This document shows, piece by piece, positions 9,371 through 18,677 of a DNA stretch of 53,639 nt. Both the position numbers and the translations under genes were made by a program. The DNA lies in assembly GCA_005793345.1 (NCBI GenBank), contig SXSU01000086.1, forward strand, positions 1 through 53,639, given 5' to 3'. Source of the DNA: Bdellovibrionales bacterium. Its GTDB lineage: Bacteria > Bdellovibrionota > Bdellovibrionia > Bdellovibrionales > Bdellovibrionaceae. Below the pieces are notes generated by a model, which was not told where the DNA came from, did not search any database, and worked only from the letters and a program-made list of their open reading frames with translations. Within the stretch, counting starts at the first letter, position 1, and each line of letters starts with the position of its first letter.

Positions 9371-9405
9371 TCTCAAGAACGAAAAAAATAGAAGCCGTTC
9401 TTATT

Positions 9406-10410
9406 TTAAGACATTACTTTATCAATATGAGAATGTTTTAAAGTTTTAATGGAGCTAGGTTTAATTGGTGTATGATATTGCTCAAGTTCATTGTAAGTAT
9501 TAGGATTGAGTTGAACCTTTAAACCTATTTTAAAAAGAGTTTTTAATAAATTAAAATCAGAAATTGTATGAGATGGTAAAAGATCTTTAAAAATTGAAAT
9601 AGAGAGATCATTTCTCAAGAAAAGTTGTTTTCTATTTTTTGGAATTCCAATTAATATTTGAAATGCAGGAAAACCAAAAGGAATAAGTTGTATCCATTGT
9701 TTATTTGTATTTTCAGGTATAGAAGAGCCCATTTCTGTTGGTGTCCAAGATGCATACATTGAATCTTTAAAGTCGTTAAAAAAATGATTTAATCCTTTTA
9801 CAAGATATTCTTTCCCAAATAAATTAATATAATAATTTGCAATTTTGTCTGATTTTGGTCTAACTGGATCAAGTACGAAAATGATTCCATCTTCAGTGCT
9901 TAGCGATTCCGCTTGCTGTAGAACAGTCTTAACATCATTCAAATTCTCAAGATGATGGGCACCATTTAAAAATGTTATCAAATTGAATTTTTGTTTCAAT
10001 TCTGTAGTTAAGTTTAAGATATTCATTTCTTTAAATTGAATATCAAAATGATCAGTTAAAGAACTGCAATTTGCTTTGGCTAACCCAAGCATTGTTTGTG
10101 AAAGATCAACAGCTGTAATATGATTAATTTTTGTAATTTTAGCGAGTTGCTGAGTAAAAACTCCTGGTCCACAACATAATTCTAATGCAGAATTTATTTT
10201 TTCAGTTGTACTTATTCTTTGAATATAATTTAATGCAATAGCATATGGAATCATCATATTTGTCGACTGAGATTTGGAATATTCTAATGATTTTTCAATA
10301 TCATTGTAAAATGAAATTGGTTCTGGAGTTCGTTTTAGTGAATAATCACTTATTAAATGACTAAAGATTAATTTAAAAATTTGTAATGGATTAGGTTGAA
10401 AATTGCTCAT
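9406..10410 (-). CDS. Class I SAM-dependent methyltransferase
   Basis: 334 aa. The Rossmann-type SAM-binding motif I is ALELCCGPGVFTQQL (about residues 97-111), followed by the acidic motif TAVDLSQTM and FNLITFLNGAHHLENL, which corresponds to motif IV of UbiE/BioC-like enzymes. The N-terminal 70 residues and the C-terminal third are not recognised and may bind the substrate. Strong ribosome-binding site GAGGAGG. The gene is divergent from the TPR/winged-helix regulator at 10.7 kb across 250 bp, and upstream of the FQNC lipoprotein at 7.2-9.0 kb. The same gene order recurs at 21.5-26.3 kb. No substrate can be named. Confidence 0.8.
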   Translation of the reverse strand: MSNFQPNPLQIFKLIFSHLISDYSLKRTPEPISFYNDIEKSLEYSKSQSTNMMIPYAIALNYIQRISTTEKINSALELCCGPGVFTQQLAKITKINHITAVDLSQTMLGLAKANCSSLTDHFDIQFKEMNILNLTTELKQKFNLITFLNGAHHLENLNDVKTVLQQAESLSTEDGIIFVLDPVRPKSDKIANYYINLFGKEYLVKGLNHFFNDFKDSMYASWTPTEMGSSIPENTNKQWIQLIPFGFPAFQILIGIPKNRKQLFLRNDLSISIFKDLLPSHTISDFNLLKTLFKIGLKVQLNPNTYNELEQYHTPIKPSSIKTLKHSHIDKVMS

Positions 10411-10677
10411 TTTGCCTCCTCATTGATGTTTTTAGAATATCTCTTCAAAAGGGATAATTAAATTCACTTATATTGTTTTGCAAATCTTATATTCTTAAAT
10501 AAATATAAAGTATTAAAGAAAATCTCATATTGAGAAGGTAGAAAACCAAGTTCAGCTTGCTATCAAAAACTCACCATGATTAAATTTTTACATTAGTTAT
10601 TTTCTTTTTTATTGGTGGTGATTTATGAATCAACACTTTAATTATAAAAATACCCTTGTTATTTGAGGAGTTATTTA
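10411..10677. promoter_or_regulatory. Divergent intergenic region between methyltransferase and regulator genes
   Basis: About 265 bp of AT-rich DNA that must carry both promoters. I see no clear -35/-10 pair or long inverted repeat and no copy of the dispersed repeat. GAGGAG at 10665-10670 is the ribosome-binding site of the regulator. Confidence 0.4.
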
Positions 10678-12195
10678 TTGGATTGGAAAACTATATATTC
10701 AACATTTGATTTAAAAGTCAGACAAGGAAAATTTAAGGAAGTCACGCACGAACTTAAAAAATTGTCGTTTATAAATTTACCTCGATCGGAGGCTAATTTA
10801 TATGCTGATTTATCGAGGCGATGTGGTTTATTTTTTTTAGGACTAAAGATTCTTACACCCTATGTTCGATCCCAGTTCATTGATATTAAGCCTACTGAAT
10901 CTGAATTAATAACTTATTCTGCATTATTAATCAAAATTGGATCCTTTGATGAAGCTATTTCTCGCCTGCAAAAAATTCCAGCAAATAATGTTTTTGCATT
11001 ACAGTTTTTGGCATTTGCATATCAATCGCAATGGAATTTTAAAAAAGCAATTCCTTTGTTTGAAGAAATTGAATTATCAAAAGAGTTATCATCTTATCAA
11101 CAATGTGTAATAAAAGTAAACTTAGCATCAGCTTACCTAGAGGTGAATTATTTAAAAAAAGCAAAAATAAAACTTAATGAATTAATAAATTTGACTCGTT
11201 TAAATAAATGGGACTTGCTTCAACTCAATGTTTTAGAGCTAGTTACCCAATTATATATAGAACAAAAAAATTATGAAGTTGCTGAAAGTTATATTTATCA
11301 AACAGAAGTTTTATTACACATGCTCAAGCTTGGAAATGAGAATAATAGATATTTTTTACTTATAAATAAAAATTTTGCCCTTTTAAAGTTAAAAAGTTCT
11401 GATATTGATCTTAAAAATAATGGATTAAAATTGATGACTCAAATTCGTAATAATGCAGAAAGTGGAAATTATTGGGAGTTAGTGAGAGAATGTGATTTTC
11501 ATATTGCAAGATTTACTAAAGACTTAAATTTAGCAAATCATCTTTATTATGGAAGTGCCTCATCCCATTTTATTAAAAAGATAACTGATTATTTTCCTAA
11601 ATCAACTCTTTTAAAAAAGTATTGTTTAGAATTTAATGCGGAAGCAAATGTAGAAAATAATTTATTAAACCTTGTCGATGGGTATTGGAATTTGAAATCT
11701 GATTCGCTTGATTTGAATTCAGTACCCCTACTATTATTAATAATATTGGTGAATGATTTTTATAGACCTCAATCATTAGGAGCAATTTTTTCAAGCCTCT
11801 ATCCTGGTGAATTTTTTAATCCCCAAACTTCTCCCAAAAGAGTTTTTCAAGCTTTGCATCGGCTTAGAGGCATTTTAAAAGAAAAAAAAATACCACTTTA
11901 TTTTGATTGTAAGAATAATTTAATAAGTATTTCTAAAAAATCTAAGATTAAAATTGTGTTAAAAAAAAATAATTCAATAAAAGATTTAATAATAGATGTT
12001 GAGACTAAAAATAGCTTGAATTTAATAAATGATTTAAAAAAACAGTTTGGATTGAAGGGTTTTAAATTAGAACAAGCTGTGAAATATTTGAATAAATCTT
12101 CTGGTACTATAAAAAAAGTAATTCATTTTGGCATTAAAAATTTGAAGCTTGTTAAAGTAGGTCAATCTAGATCCACTAAATATATTTTTAAATAA
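10678..12195 (+). CDS. TPR protein with two C-terminal winged-helix-like domains (putative regulator, paralogue 1)
   Basis: 505 aa from the TTG at 10678, which lies 7 nt after GAGGAG; a TTG at 10663 would overlap that site. Residues 1 to about 300 are helical repeats of TPR character (for example SFDEAISRLQKI, NFKKAIPLFEEIE, NYEVAESYIYQTE). Around 345-420 is SSLYPGEFFNPQTSPKRV..LHRLR, resembling the winged helix of SARP/OmpR regulators. The C-terminal 65 residues (KLEQAVKYLNKSSGTIKKVI) look like another helix-turn-helix. It is paralogous to the gene at 21.5-23.0 kb: YWELVRECDFHIARF and SLYPGEFFNP match WETVRDCDFHLARI and SLYPKEYFNP. The name of the family is not known to me; regulation of the adjacent methyltransferase is inference. 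Confidence 0.7.
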   Translation: MDWKTIYSTFDLKVRQGKFKEVTHELKKLSFINLPRSEANLYADLSRRCGLFFLGLKILTPYVRSQFIDIKPTESELITYSALLIKIGSFDEAISRLQKIPANNVFALQFLAFAYQSQWNFKKAIPLFEEIELSKELSSYQQCVIKVNLASAYLEVNYLKKAKIKLNELINLTRLNKWDLLQLNVLELVTQLYIEQKNYEVAESYIYQTEVLLHMLKLGNENNRYFLLINKNFALLKLKSSDIDLKNNGLKLMTQIRNNAESGNYWELVRECDFHIARFTKDLNLANHLYYGSASSHFIKKITDYFPKSTLLKKYCLEFNAEANVENNLLNLVDGYWNLKSDSLDLNSVPLLLLIILVNDFYRPQSLGAIFSSLYPGEFFNPQTSPKRVFQALHRLRGILKEKKIPLYFDCKNNLISISKKSKIKIVLKKNNSIKDLIIDVETKNSLNLINDLKKQFGLKGFKLEQAVKYLNKSSGTIKKVIHFGIKNLKLVKVGQSRSTKYIFK

Positions 12196-12556
12196 CTTTT
12201 TTAACTTTTAATTCGGTAAGTAAATTTGCAATTTCAATTAACTTGTTTGAAATTTCTTTGATTAATAAAGAAAACTCTTCAGGATTGTTAAAATCTTTTT
12301 TAATAATTTTATACTCGATAACTTTTGAAATTTCTTCGACAAATTTTATACCTAAATTTGCACTGCTCGACTTAAGTGTGTGAGCCTCTCTATATAATTC
12401 ATTAAAAGACTTATTTTCAAGTAAAGTTGACATTTTATTTACTGTCTCGTTTAAATTCTCAATATACATATCAATAAGAGAATCTAAAAATAAACTTCCA
12501 TTTTTAATTTCTAATTCTCTAAGAGTTTGAATAGTATTTCTATCTACTAAATCCAT
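12188..12556 (-). CDS. Hpt-domain phosphotransfer protein
   Basis: Single-domain histidine phosphotransfer protein, 122 aa. The Hpt motif is EAHTLKSSSANLG with phospho-accepting His59, in an all-helical sequence of the right length. Start has TAGGAGG. Its 3' end overlaps the convergent regulator gene by 8 bp. A hybrid kinase, a lone receiver and an OmpR-type regulator are encoded within 4.5 kb, so it could carry phosphate between the kinase's C-terminal receiver (Asp504) and one of those regulators. Confidence 0.88.
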   Translation of the reverse strand: MDLVDRNTIQTLRELEIKNGSLFLDSLIDMYIENLNETVNKMSTLLENKSFNELYREAHTLKSSSANLGIKFVEEISKVIEYKIIKKDFNNPEEFSLLIKEISNKLIEIANLLTELKVKKVI

Positions 12557-12729
12557 AAAACCTCCTAATGGTATCTATTAATAGTTTAATGATATGAGAA
12601 GAAAAGTAAAATTAAAATTTGATTATTGAGAAATCACATTTTTTTAACAGTAATGGCTTAATAAATTAAAGTTAACTTAACTTAAGTAAGGAGCAACTTT
12701 TAATTGGATATTATGTAAAGGAAGAGCGT

Positions 12730-13140
12730 ATGGACATAAAAAATAAAGCACGTGTATTGGTCCTTGAAGATGATTACATATCAAAATTTATTTGGGATCA
12801 AATTCTTAAGTATACTTTTCCGAATTCTGAAGTTGATTATGTATCGAATGTTAAAGACGGTAAAGAAGTTTTAATTAAGAATTTTAGTTTAGTTTATGAT
12901 TTTATCATAATTGATATCTTTTTAAGTGGTGATGAAACAGGAATTGATTTTCTTGAATTTATTGAGTTAAACAAAAATTCAATAAAGATAAATAAAATAT
13001 TAATTGTTTCTGGAATTGAGGAAATTAATTTAAGAAATTATCTGCAAAATAATTCTATAAATTTACCCTATATATTTATTCCAAAACCTGTACGCTATAA
13101 TGACTACATCAGCTTTTTAAAAAAAGAGAGTATTATATGA
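12730..13140 (+). CDS. Single-domain response regulator (receiver only)
   Basis: 136 aa, entirely a CheY-like receiver: acidic pair in VLVLEDD, phospho-acceptor Asp62 in IIIDIFLSGDE, Ser in LIVSGIEE, and Lys in IPKPV. No output domain. Ribosome-binding site GGAAGAG. It shares the ATGA overlap with the SDR gene after it (ATG at 13137, TGA at 13138-13140), so the two are probably translated together. Divergent from the Hpt gene. Confidence 0.88.
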   Translation: MDIKNKARVLVLEDDYISKFIWDQILKYTFPNSEVDYVSNVKDGKEVLIKNFSLVYDFIIIDIFLSGDETGIDFLEFIELNKNSIKINKILIVSGIEEINLRNYLQNNSINLPYIFIPKPVRYNDYISFLKKESII

Positions 13141-14066
13141 AAACAAAAACTAATTTTTCGAAGGAAGTAATATTAATTACTGGATGTAGTTCAGGAATTG
13201 GTATAGCTTTAGCAAAAAAATTATATGATTTAAATGAGTTTAAGGTTGTTATAACAGCAAGATCTAAATCAATTGAGATGTTAAAAAACCAATTTAAAGA
13301 AAACTCTTGTTTTATTATTAGAGAAATGGATTTAAATAAATCCGATCATGTTAATAATTTAGTTTCAGAAGTGTTTAATCTTTGGGGCCGAATTGATATA
13401 TTAGTAAATAATGCAGGTGTTTGCTATAGATCAGTCGTTGAACAGATGGACGAAAAATCTGAGCTACAACAAATGCAAACTAATTACTTATCTGCATTTC
13501 AATTGATACGATTATTGCTTCCAAGTATGCGAGAGAGAAAATATGGAAAAATAATTAACATTTCATCAGTGAGTGGTATTTTAGGAATGCCGACGATGTC
13601 ATCATATAGTGCGTCCAAACATGCATTAGAAGGAGCTTCAATTTCATTGTGGTATGAAATGCGACAATTTGGTATTTCAGTTACTATTGCACGACCTGGT
13701 TTTATTAATTCAACAGCATATAAAAGAGTGGTTTTGTCAAAAAAAGCACAGCTTGCTTCTGCACTTAATGGGCCCTACTCTGAATATTATAAATTTATCA
13801 GTCCGTTTGTCGAAAAGTTTATGAAAATTTCTTTTTGTGATTCAAACAAAGCTGCGAATAAGGTATTAAGACTTGTTAAGAAGAAAAATCCCCCAGCAAT
13901 AGTATCCATTACTTTAGATGCCATTATTTTTGAAATACTTCAAAAACTTTTACCATCAACCCTGTTTCTTAAGTTTATCAGTGTTTTTCTTCCCAACGGA
14001 AGAACAAATAGAAAATCTATAACCGATTCCGCTGATAGCTCTAAGTTCAAAATCCAAACCACCTAA
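13137..14066 (+). CDS. Short-chain dehydrogenase/reductase (SDR)
   Basis: 309 aa classical SDR using NAD(P)H. Cofactor motif TGCSSGIG, structural LVNNAGVC, catalytic Ser in INISSVSG and YSASK. A C-terminal extension (after about residue 220, hydrophobic LDAIIFEILQKLLPSTLFLKFI) may bind membrane or lipid substrate. Translationally coupled to the receiver gene before it. The last 111 bp overlap the 3' end of the convergent OmpR-type gene. Substrate unknown. Confidence 0.88.
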   Translation: MKTKTNFSKEVILITGCSSGIGIALAKKLYDLNEFKVVITARSKSIEMLKNQFKENSCFIIREMDLNKSDHVNNLVSEVFNLWGRIDILVNNAGVCYRSVVEQMDEKSELQQMQTNYLSAFQLIRLLLPSMRERKYGKIINISSVSGILGMPTMSSYSASKHALEGASISLWYEMRQFGISVTIARPGFINSTAYKRVVLSKKAQLASALNGPYSEYYKFISPFVEKFMKISFCDSNKAANKVLRLVKKKNPPAIVSITLDAIIFEILQKLLPSTLFLKFISVFLPNGRTNRKSITDSADSSKFKIQTT

Positions 14067-14684
14067 TTTTTTTCTTAAATTACTAATATGGGAGTCTATG
14101 GTTCTTTCTGAAATATTTAAATTATTTGGCCAAACACAGTCTAATATTTGTTGTCGTGTTAAAATTAAATCGAGTCTTTCTGAAAAAAAAACTAAAAGTT
14201 TAAACTCTAAGCGAGTTAAATCTAAAAATTTATTTTCTGATAAAATGCGGGCCCTTTGTTTTTGTAAATCTATTTGCAAGTTTGATAAATTAATTTGATC
14301 AATATTTGTATTAATTGAATTTTGATTTAGTCTTGCTTTTACACGTAAATAGAGTTCTTTATGGTGAAATGGTTTTGTAATATAATCATCTGCACCAACT
14401 GTAAATCCAATTGTTTTATCTTCAATTGTATCCTTTGAAGTTACCAAAATAATAGGAGTCTTTGTTAAATGCTTTTGAGATTTTATAAAACTACAAATTT
14501 GATATCCACTTATATCTGGGAGAACAATATCAATTAAAATTAGATCATATGTTTCATTGGCAATCATAGACATTGACTCATTTGCATTTTTTGCAAAAAA
14601 TAAGTCGAATTCATCTTTTAAAATGACATTTATAATAATCTGATAATCTATTGAATCTTCTATAACTAAAATTTTATTCCTCAT
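13956..14684 (-). CDS. OmpR/PhoB-type response regulator
   Basis: 242 aa DNA-binding response regulator. Receiver domain 1-120 with acidic ED at 9-10, phospho-acceptor Asp52 (LILIDIVLPD), and Lys in YITKPF. Winged-helix output about 135-230 with LTRLEFKLL, ILDCVWPNN, RTIDSHISNLRKKLG and GIGYRF. After GYRF a tail of about 20 residues is not conserved and is encoded in the overlap with the SDR gene. Divergent from the hybrid kinase gene, with 263 AT-rich bp between, which supports a kinase-regulator pair. Confidence 0.93.
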   Translation of the reverse strand: MRNKILVIEDSIDYQIIINVILKDEFDLFFAKNANESMSMIANETYDLILIDIVLPDISGYQICSFIKSQKHLTKTPIILVTSKDTIEDKTIGFTVGADDYITKPFHHKELYLRVKARLNQNSINTNIDQINLSNLQIDLQKQRARILSENKFLDLTRLEFKLLVFFSERLDLILTRQQILDCVWPNNLNISERTIDSHISNLRKKLGGLDFELRAISGIGYRFSICSSVGKKNTDKLKKQG

Positions 14685-14947
14685 AACAGTTTAATCGGTT
14701 ATTTTAAAATATTTCTTAAGTAATTTAAATAAAAAATATTTTGATAAATGAAGATGTTATTTCATTAGAAAATGTATCAATATGAAAATATTTAGAAATC
14801 TCAATTAAAAATTAAAAGTTATTTAATATTTTTATGTTATTCTTTTAGTGTTAGTAATTATATTTTAGTGAAATAAATTAATTTCATTTTTTTCACTGTA
14901 GCAAAAAATATAATTTTAAAACAAAAGTTCTTGAATGGATTTAATAT

Positions 14948-16684
14948 ATGAAAAAGATTGAACTTCTAAAAAAGAAGATTGCACGTCACAAAGCGGCTCA
15001 ACATGAAGCAGAAACTGAATTGGAAAAAAAGAGTGCTGAAATTTATGAGCTAAATCGAAGTTTAGAAGAGCAAATTGAAATTCGAACTAATGAATTAAAA
15101 ATAGCAAGAGATGAGGCTATTTCTGCAAATAATTCTAAAAGTCAGTTTTTAGCAAATATGAGTCATGAAATAAGAACTCCATTAAATGGTTTAATTGGTT
15201 TTATTGGTTTACTACAGAGATCATCATTAAGTCAGACTCAAAAAGAACAAGTTGAAATAATAGCAAAATCAGGTCAACTATTACTCAATTTAGTAAATGA
15301 TGTACTTGAATTTTCAAAGATTGAAGCCGGTAAACTTAAATTAAATAGATTGCCCTTTGATTTAAAAACTACTGTTGAAGAACTAGTCGATGTTATGTCT
15401 CATCAGGTTTTTGAAAAAGGTTTAGAGTTTCCAGTTTTAATTGATAAAAATATTCCAAAAATATTATTGGGTGATGAAAGTAGAATTAGACAGGTTCTTT
15501 TAAACTTAATTGGAAATGCATGTAAATTTACTCATTCTGGTGAGGTTTCAGTTCGAGTAGATTATAATGGAAGGCGTGCAATGAATGAACATAGTATTTA
15601 TTTTGAAGTTCGTGATACGGGAATTGGAATTTCAGAGGGAAAGATAAACTCAATCTTTTCTGCTTTTGAGCAAGCTGACTCTAGTAATACTAGAAAATAT
15701 GGTGGCACAGGTCTTGGATTAACTATTTCAAAACAAATAATAGAAGCGATGGGATCTACAATTTCTGTGGAAAGTATTGAAGGTAGCGGTACTCAGTTTT
15801 CTTTTACTCTTAATTTTACTGGAGTGCAAAATTCAACACAATCTCTTTTAGACCAAATCTTACAAGATCAAGTCAAAACACCTGAATTTGTTGCTTTAAT
15901 TATTCAAAATAAAAATGTAAAATCAATATTGCGAAATATTTTATTTAATTTAAAAATAAAATTTGAAGAATTTGATTCAATAAATAATATAAAATGGGAC
16001 TGTGATATTAATATGAATCGAACAGTTTTGATTGAATCCAATTTAGCATTGGTGAATACGGCAAGGGATTATTTTTTAAATGCAAAAAACGAAAAAATTC
16101 ATATTATTATTATGAGTCCACAAAAAGATAAATTTAATTTGCAAAATTATTATGAGGGTTTTGATATAGATATTATTTCTAAACCTATAAAACAAGCTGA
16201 GTTGATAAATTCGATAAAAATGAAATCAACTTTTTCACAAAAAGAGCCTAATATTTGTAAACTTGATGAAATGGAAAATAAAAATGTAAATAAAAAATCT
16301 ACAAGTCTTAAGTTACTTTTAGTTGAAGATAACATAATAAACCAACAAGTCGCAATAGCAATGCTTAAAGTCCATGGATTTAAAGCAGATCTTGCCATGA
16401 ATGGAAAAGAAGCCATAGAAAAACATCAATTAAATTTTTATGATATAATTTTAATGGATTGTCAGATGCCAACTATGGATGGATTTGAAGCGACAACAGA
16501 AATTAGAAAATTTGATAAGCAAGTTAAAATAGTAGCTATGACTGCAAATGTTTTTTCTGAAATAAAAGAAAGATGTTTTGAAGTTGGAATGAATGAATTT
16601 GTTACAAAGCCCTTTTCAGATGAAGATCTCAATAATGTAATTCAAAAAATGACATTAGATAGTATTAAAACGAGTGTGGGATAA
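14948..16684 (+). CDS. Cytoplasmic hybrid histidine kinase
   Basis: 578 aa, no membrane segment. Residues 1-60 form a charged coiled coil (KKIARHKAAQHEAETELEKK). HisKA has the phospho-accepting His73 in NMSHEIRTPLNG. The HATPase domain shows NLIGNACKF, DTGIGIS and GGTGLGLTISK. About 290-425 is a receiver-like region with SKPIK but no clear phospho-acceptor Asp, probably a degenerate receiver. A full receiver closes the protein, with Asp504 in IILMDCQMP and VTKPF. There is no sensor domain; input may come through the coiled coil from a partner. An Hpt protein, lone receiver and OmpR-type regulator are next to it. Confidence 0.93.
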   Translation: MKKIELLKKKIARHKAAQHEAETELEKKSAEIYELNRSLEEQIEIRTNELKIARDEAISANNSKSQFLANMSHEIRTPLNGLIGFIGLLQRSSLSQTQKEQVEIIAKSGQLLLNLVNDVLEFSKIEAGKLKLNRLPFDLKTTVEELVDVMSHQVFEKGLEFPVLIDKNIPKILLGDESRIRQVLLNLIGNACKFTHSGEVSVRVDYNGRRAMNEHSIYFEVRDTGIGISEGKINSIFSAFEQADSSNTRKYGGTGLGLTISKQIIEAMGSTISVESIEGSGTQFSFTLNFTGVQNSTQSLLDQILQDQVKTPEFVALIIQNKNVKSILRNILFNLKIKFEEFDSINNIKWDCDINMNRTVLIESNLALVNTARDYFLNAKNEKIHIIIMSPQKDKFNLQNYYEGFDIDIISKPIKQAELINSIKMKSTFSQKEPNICKLDEMENKNVNKKSTSLKLLLVEDNIINQQVAIAMLKVHGFKADLAMNGKEAIEKHQLNFYDIILMDCQMPTMDGFEATTEIRKFDKQVKIVAMTANVFSEIKERCFEVGMNEFVTKPFSDEDLNNVIQKMTLDSIKTSVG

Positions 16685-16827
16685 ATTCCTAAAAAGGAAT
16701 TAAATTGGAATCGGAATGTTATGTTAAAATAATTTATTAATTTTAAGAAAAATAAATAAAGTACTTGGTTGATTGTCTTAAAAATTGAGACAAATTATCT
16801 AAAAGATCAAATTTAAATAGATTCTAC

Positions 16828-16929
16828 TGATAATCTGCTTATGATTAAGTCTGATTGCGAGAGCAATAAAATCAGATAAACTTACGAACTTAAGTTTGTT
16901 GTGATGTGAGATTTTAATTCAGATTATCA
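16828..16929 (-). repeat. Strongly diverged copy of the composite repeat (copy 7)
   Basis: Outer arms TGATAATCTG (16828-16837) and CAGATTATCA (16920-16929) are perfectly complementary, though unlike those of other copies. The core GATTAAGTCTG then ATTGC-GAGA-GCAAT then AAA then ATCAGA keeps the tip and the one-sided bulge. ACGAACTTAAGTTTGT (about 16883-16898) resembles the centre of module A. It lies in the 267 bp between the hybrid kinase and the CBS-pair gene; the first 140 bp of that gap hold only a weak hairpin (AATTCCT/AGGAATT) just after the kinase stop. Confidence 0.6.
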
Positions 16930-16951
16930 CAAGAAGAAATAGGGAGGATTT

Positions 16952-17470
16952 ATGGATTTCAGGTTATCAGAAAATGTTGCGCATAAAATTTATAGTATCT
17001 TACCAGATGCAAAGGTTTTTGAAGCATATCAAGCAATGAAGGAAAGACGGATCAGGCATTTGTTGGTCGTTGAAAAAGATAATAGAGTGGTTGGTGTCAT
17101 AAGTGATAGAGATATACAAAGAGCCATTTCTACAAAAGTAGAAAAAACTGATAATCTAAAAATAATCGATGAGCATTTTAATCCGGCAGATGAAGTTCAG
17201 GATTATATGACTTGGAACATCTGTAAAGTAACCGAAGAAACTCCTTTAAAGGAAGTGGCTTATTTGTTTTTAGAAAAAAAAATATCGAGTGTTGTTGTAA
17301 CAAATGGTGGTAATAAAGTTGTTGGAATTATGACAACAGATGACCTCTTGTGGGTACTCGTACAATTGTTAGATGAAAAAGATCATGACTTTATCGAAAC
17401 TTTAAAATTGAAAGTAATGAATTCTCCACTTGGTATGTTAGCTAATAGTCTAAGTCAAAGCGGAATTTAA
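16952..17470 (+). CDS. CBS-domain pair protein
   Basis: 172 aa, two CBS domains (about 10-75 and 88-145): IRHLLVVEKDNRVVGVISDRD and ISSVVVTNGGNKVVGIMTTDD. Such stand-alone pairs bind adenine nucleotides and act as energy sensors or regulators of partners; no partner is evident. Excellent ribosome-binding site (GGGAGGA). The stop codon is directly followed by a truncated repeat copy. Confidence 0.88.
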   Translation: MDFRLSENVAHKIYSILPDAKVFEAYQAMKERRIRHLLVVEKDNRVVGVISDRDIQRAISTKVEKTDNLKIIDEHFNPADEVQDYMTWNICKVTEETPLKEVAYLFLEKKISSVVVTNGGNKVVGIMTTDDLLWVLVQLLDEKDHDFIETLKLKVMNSPLGMLANSLSQSGI

Positions 17471-17500
17471 TAATCGCGAAGCGGTCAGACCTAATCAGCA
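17471..17500 (-). repeat. Half copy of module C (copy 8)
   Basis: Only one arm and the tip remain. On the minus strand it reads TGATTA-GGTCTG then ACCGC-TTC-GCGATTA. The CBS-pair stop is at one edge and the purT stop codon TGA is the first three bases of the arm at the other. A deletion or a very tight insertion between two convergent genes would explain it. Confidence 0.7.
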
Positions 17501-18652
17501 ATCTAATATTTTAATTTGTGCTGCGGCTTTTATTGCTAATTTTTTTGCTTGTTCAATATTTTTTGAGCAAGCAAGAGCAACTGCCATTCTTCGATTAGGT
17601 CTTGTGGATGGTTTTCCAAATACTCTAACCTCTACATTTTTTAAAGAAAGTGCTTTGTCTATACCAACAAACTTTGGATTTTCATCGGAAGATTTTTTTG
17701 CTAATACAACAGCTGAAGCACTTGGTCCATAATATCTAATTTCAGGGATTGGTAAATCTAAAATAGCTCGAATGTGAAGATCAAATTCTGATAAATTTTG
17801 TGAGACTAGGGTTACCATTCCAGTGTCATGTGGGCGTGGAGATAGTTCAGAAAAATAGACATCATTTTTAGTGATAAAAAATTCTACTCCAAAAACTCCA
17901 GCACCTCCAAGGCGATCAGTGATTTTTTTTGCCATAGTATGGGCTTTTTTAAGGAGTTGGGGTTTTATTTTTGCTGGCATCCATGACTCTCTATAATCTC
18001 CATGTTCTTGTCGATGACCAATAGGTGTTATAAATATTGTTTTACCGGTTCGTTGTTTAACAGTCAGAAGTGTAATTTCAAATTCAAAGGGGATAAATTC
18101 TTCAACAATAATTTTTAATTTATCTCCTCTCATGCCATCGCAGGCGTAGTTCCAAGCTAGTTCGATTTGTTTCGGAGTTTTAACTACACTTTGGCCTTTT
18201 CCAGATGAGGACATTACTGGTTTAACGACACAAGGATAACCAATTTTATTAGCTGCATTTTTTAATTCATCGATTGAAGTTGCATAAGAGTAATTTGCAG
18301 TTTTTAATTTTAATTCCCTAGCAGCAACATCTCGGATGGCATCGCGATTCATAGTTAAGTGAGCAGCTTCTGCTGTTGGAATAATTGTTAAACCACTTTT
18401 TTCTAAGGAAATTAATTTTTCAGTCCTAATAGCTTCAATTTCTGGAACAATTATATCCGGTCGATGCTTGGTAACAATTTTTTCAATGGCATCACCATCT
18501 AACATATTTATGACTTCAAACTCATCAGCAACTTGCATTGCAGGAGCGCCTTTGTATCTATCAACCGCGATGACATATTGACCTAATCGTTTGGCTGAAA
18601 TTACAAACTCTTTACCCAGTTCACCTGAACCTAAAAGCATAATTTTTTTCAT
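17495..18652 (-). CDS. purT: Formate-dependent phosphoribosylglycinamide formyltransferase
   Basis: 385 aa ATP-grasp enzyme of purine synthesis: makes formyl-GAR from GAR, formate and ATP. N-terminal [11 protein letters not shown], then the typical [41 protein letters not shown] (ATP-grasp loop), [23 protein letters not shown], and C-terminal ASAVVLA and RRMAVALA. Length is normal for PurT. Ribosome-binding site AAGGAG. No other pur gene is near. Confidence 0.95.
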   Translation of the reverse strand: MKKIMLLGSGELGKEFVISAKRLGQYVIAVDRYKGAPAMQVADEFEVINMLDGDAIEKIVTKHRPDIIVPEIEAIRTEKLISLEKSGLTIIPTAEAAHLTMNRDAIRDVAARELKLKTANYSYATSIDELKNAANKIGYPCVVKPVMSSSGKGQSVVKTPKQIELAWNYACDGMRGDKLKIIVEEFIPFEFEITLLTVKQRTGKTIFITPIGHRQEHGDYRESWMPAKIKPQLLKKAHTMAKKITDRLGGAGVFGVEFFITKNDVYFSELSPRPHDTGMVTLVSQNLSEFDLHIRAILDLPIPEIRYYGPSASAVVLAKKSSDENPKFVGIDKALSLKNVEVRVFGKPSTRPNRRMAVALACSKNIEQAKKLAIKAAAQIKILDC

Positions 18653-18677
18653 GATTAACTCCTTAAGAATTATTTAA

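Noticed and set aside
9374..9402. AAGAACG/CGTTCTT hairpin after the methyltransferase stop
   Set aside because: No T-run on the minus strand and a 14-nt loop; too weak to call a terminator.
9171..9449. 92-aa frame on the plus strand
   Set aside because: Runs through two repeat modules and into the methyltransferase gene antisense; a by-product of the repeat sequence.
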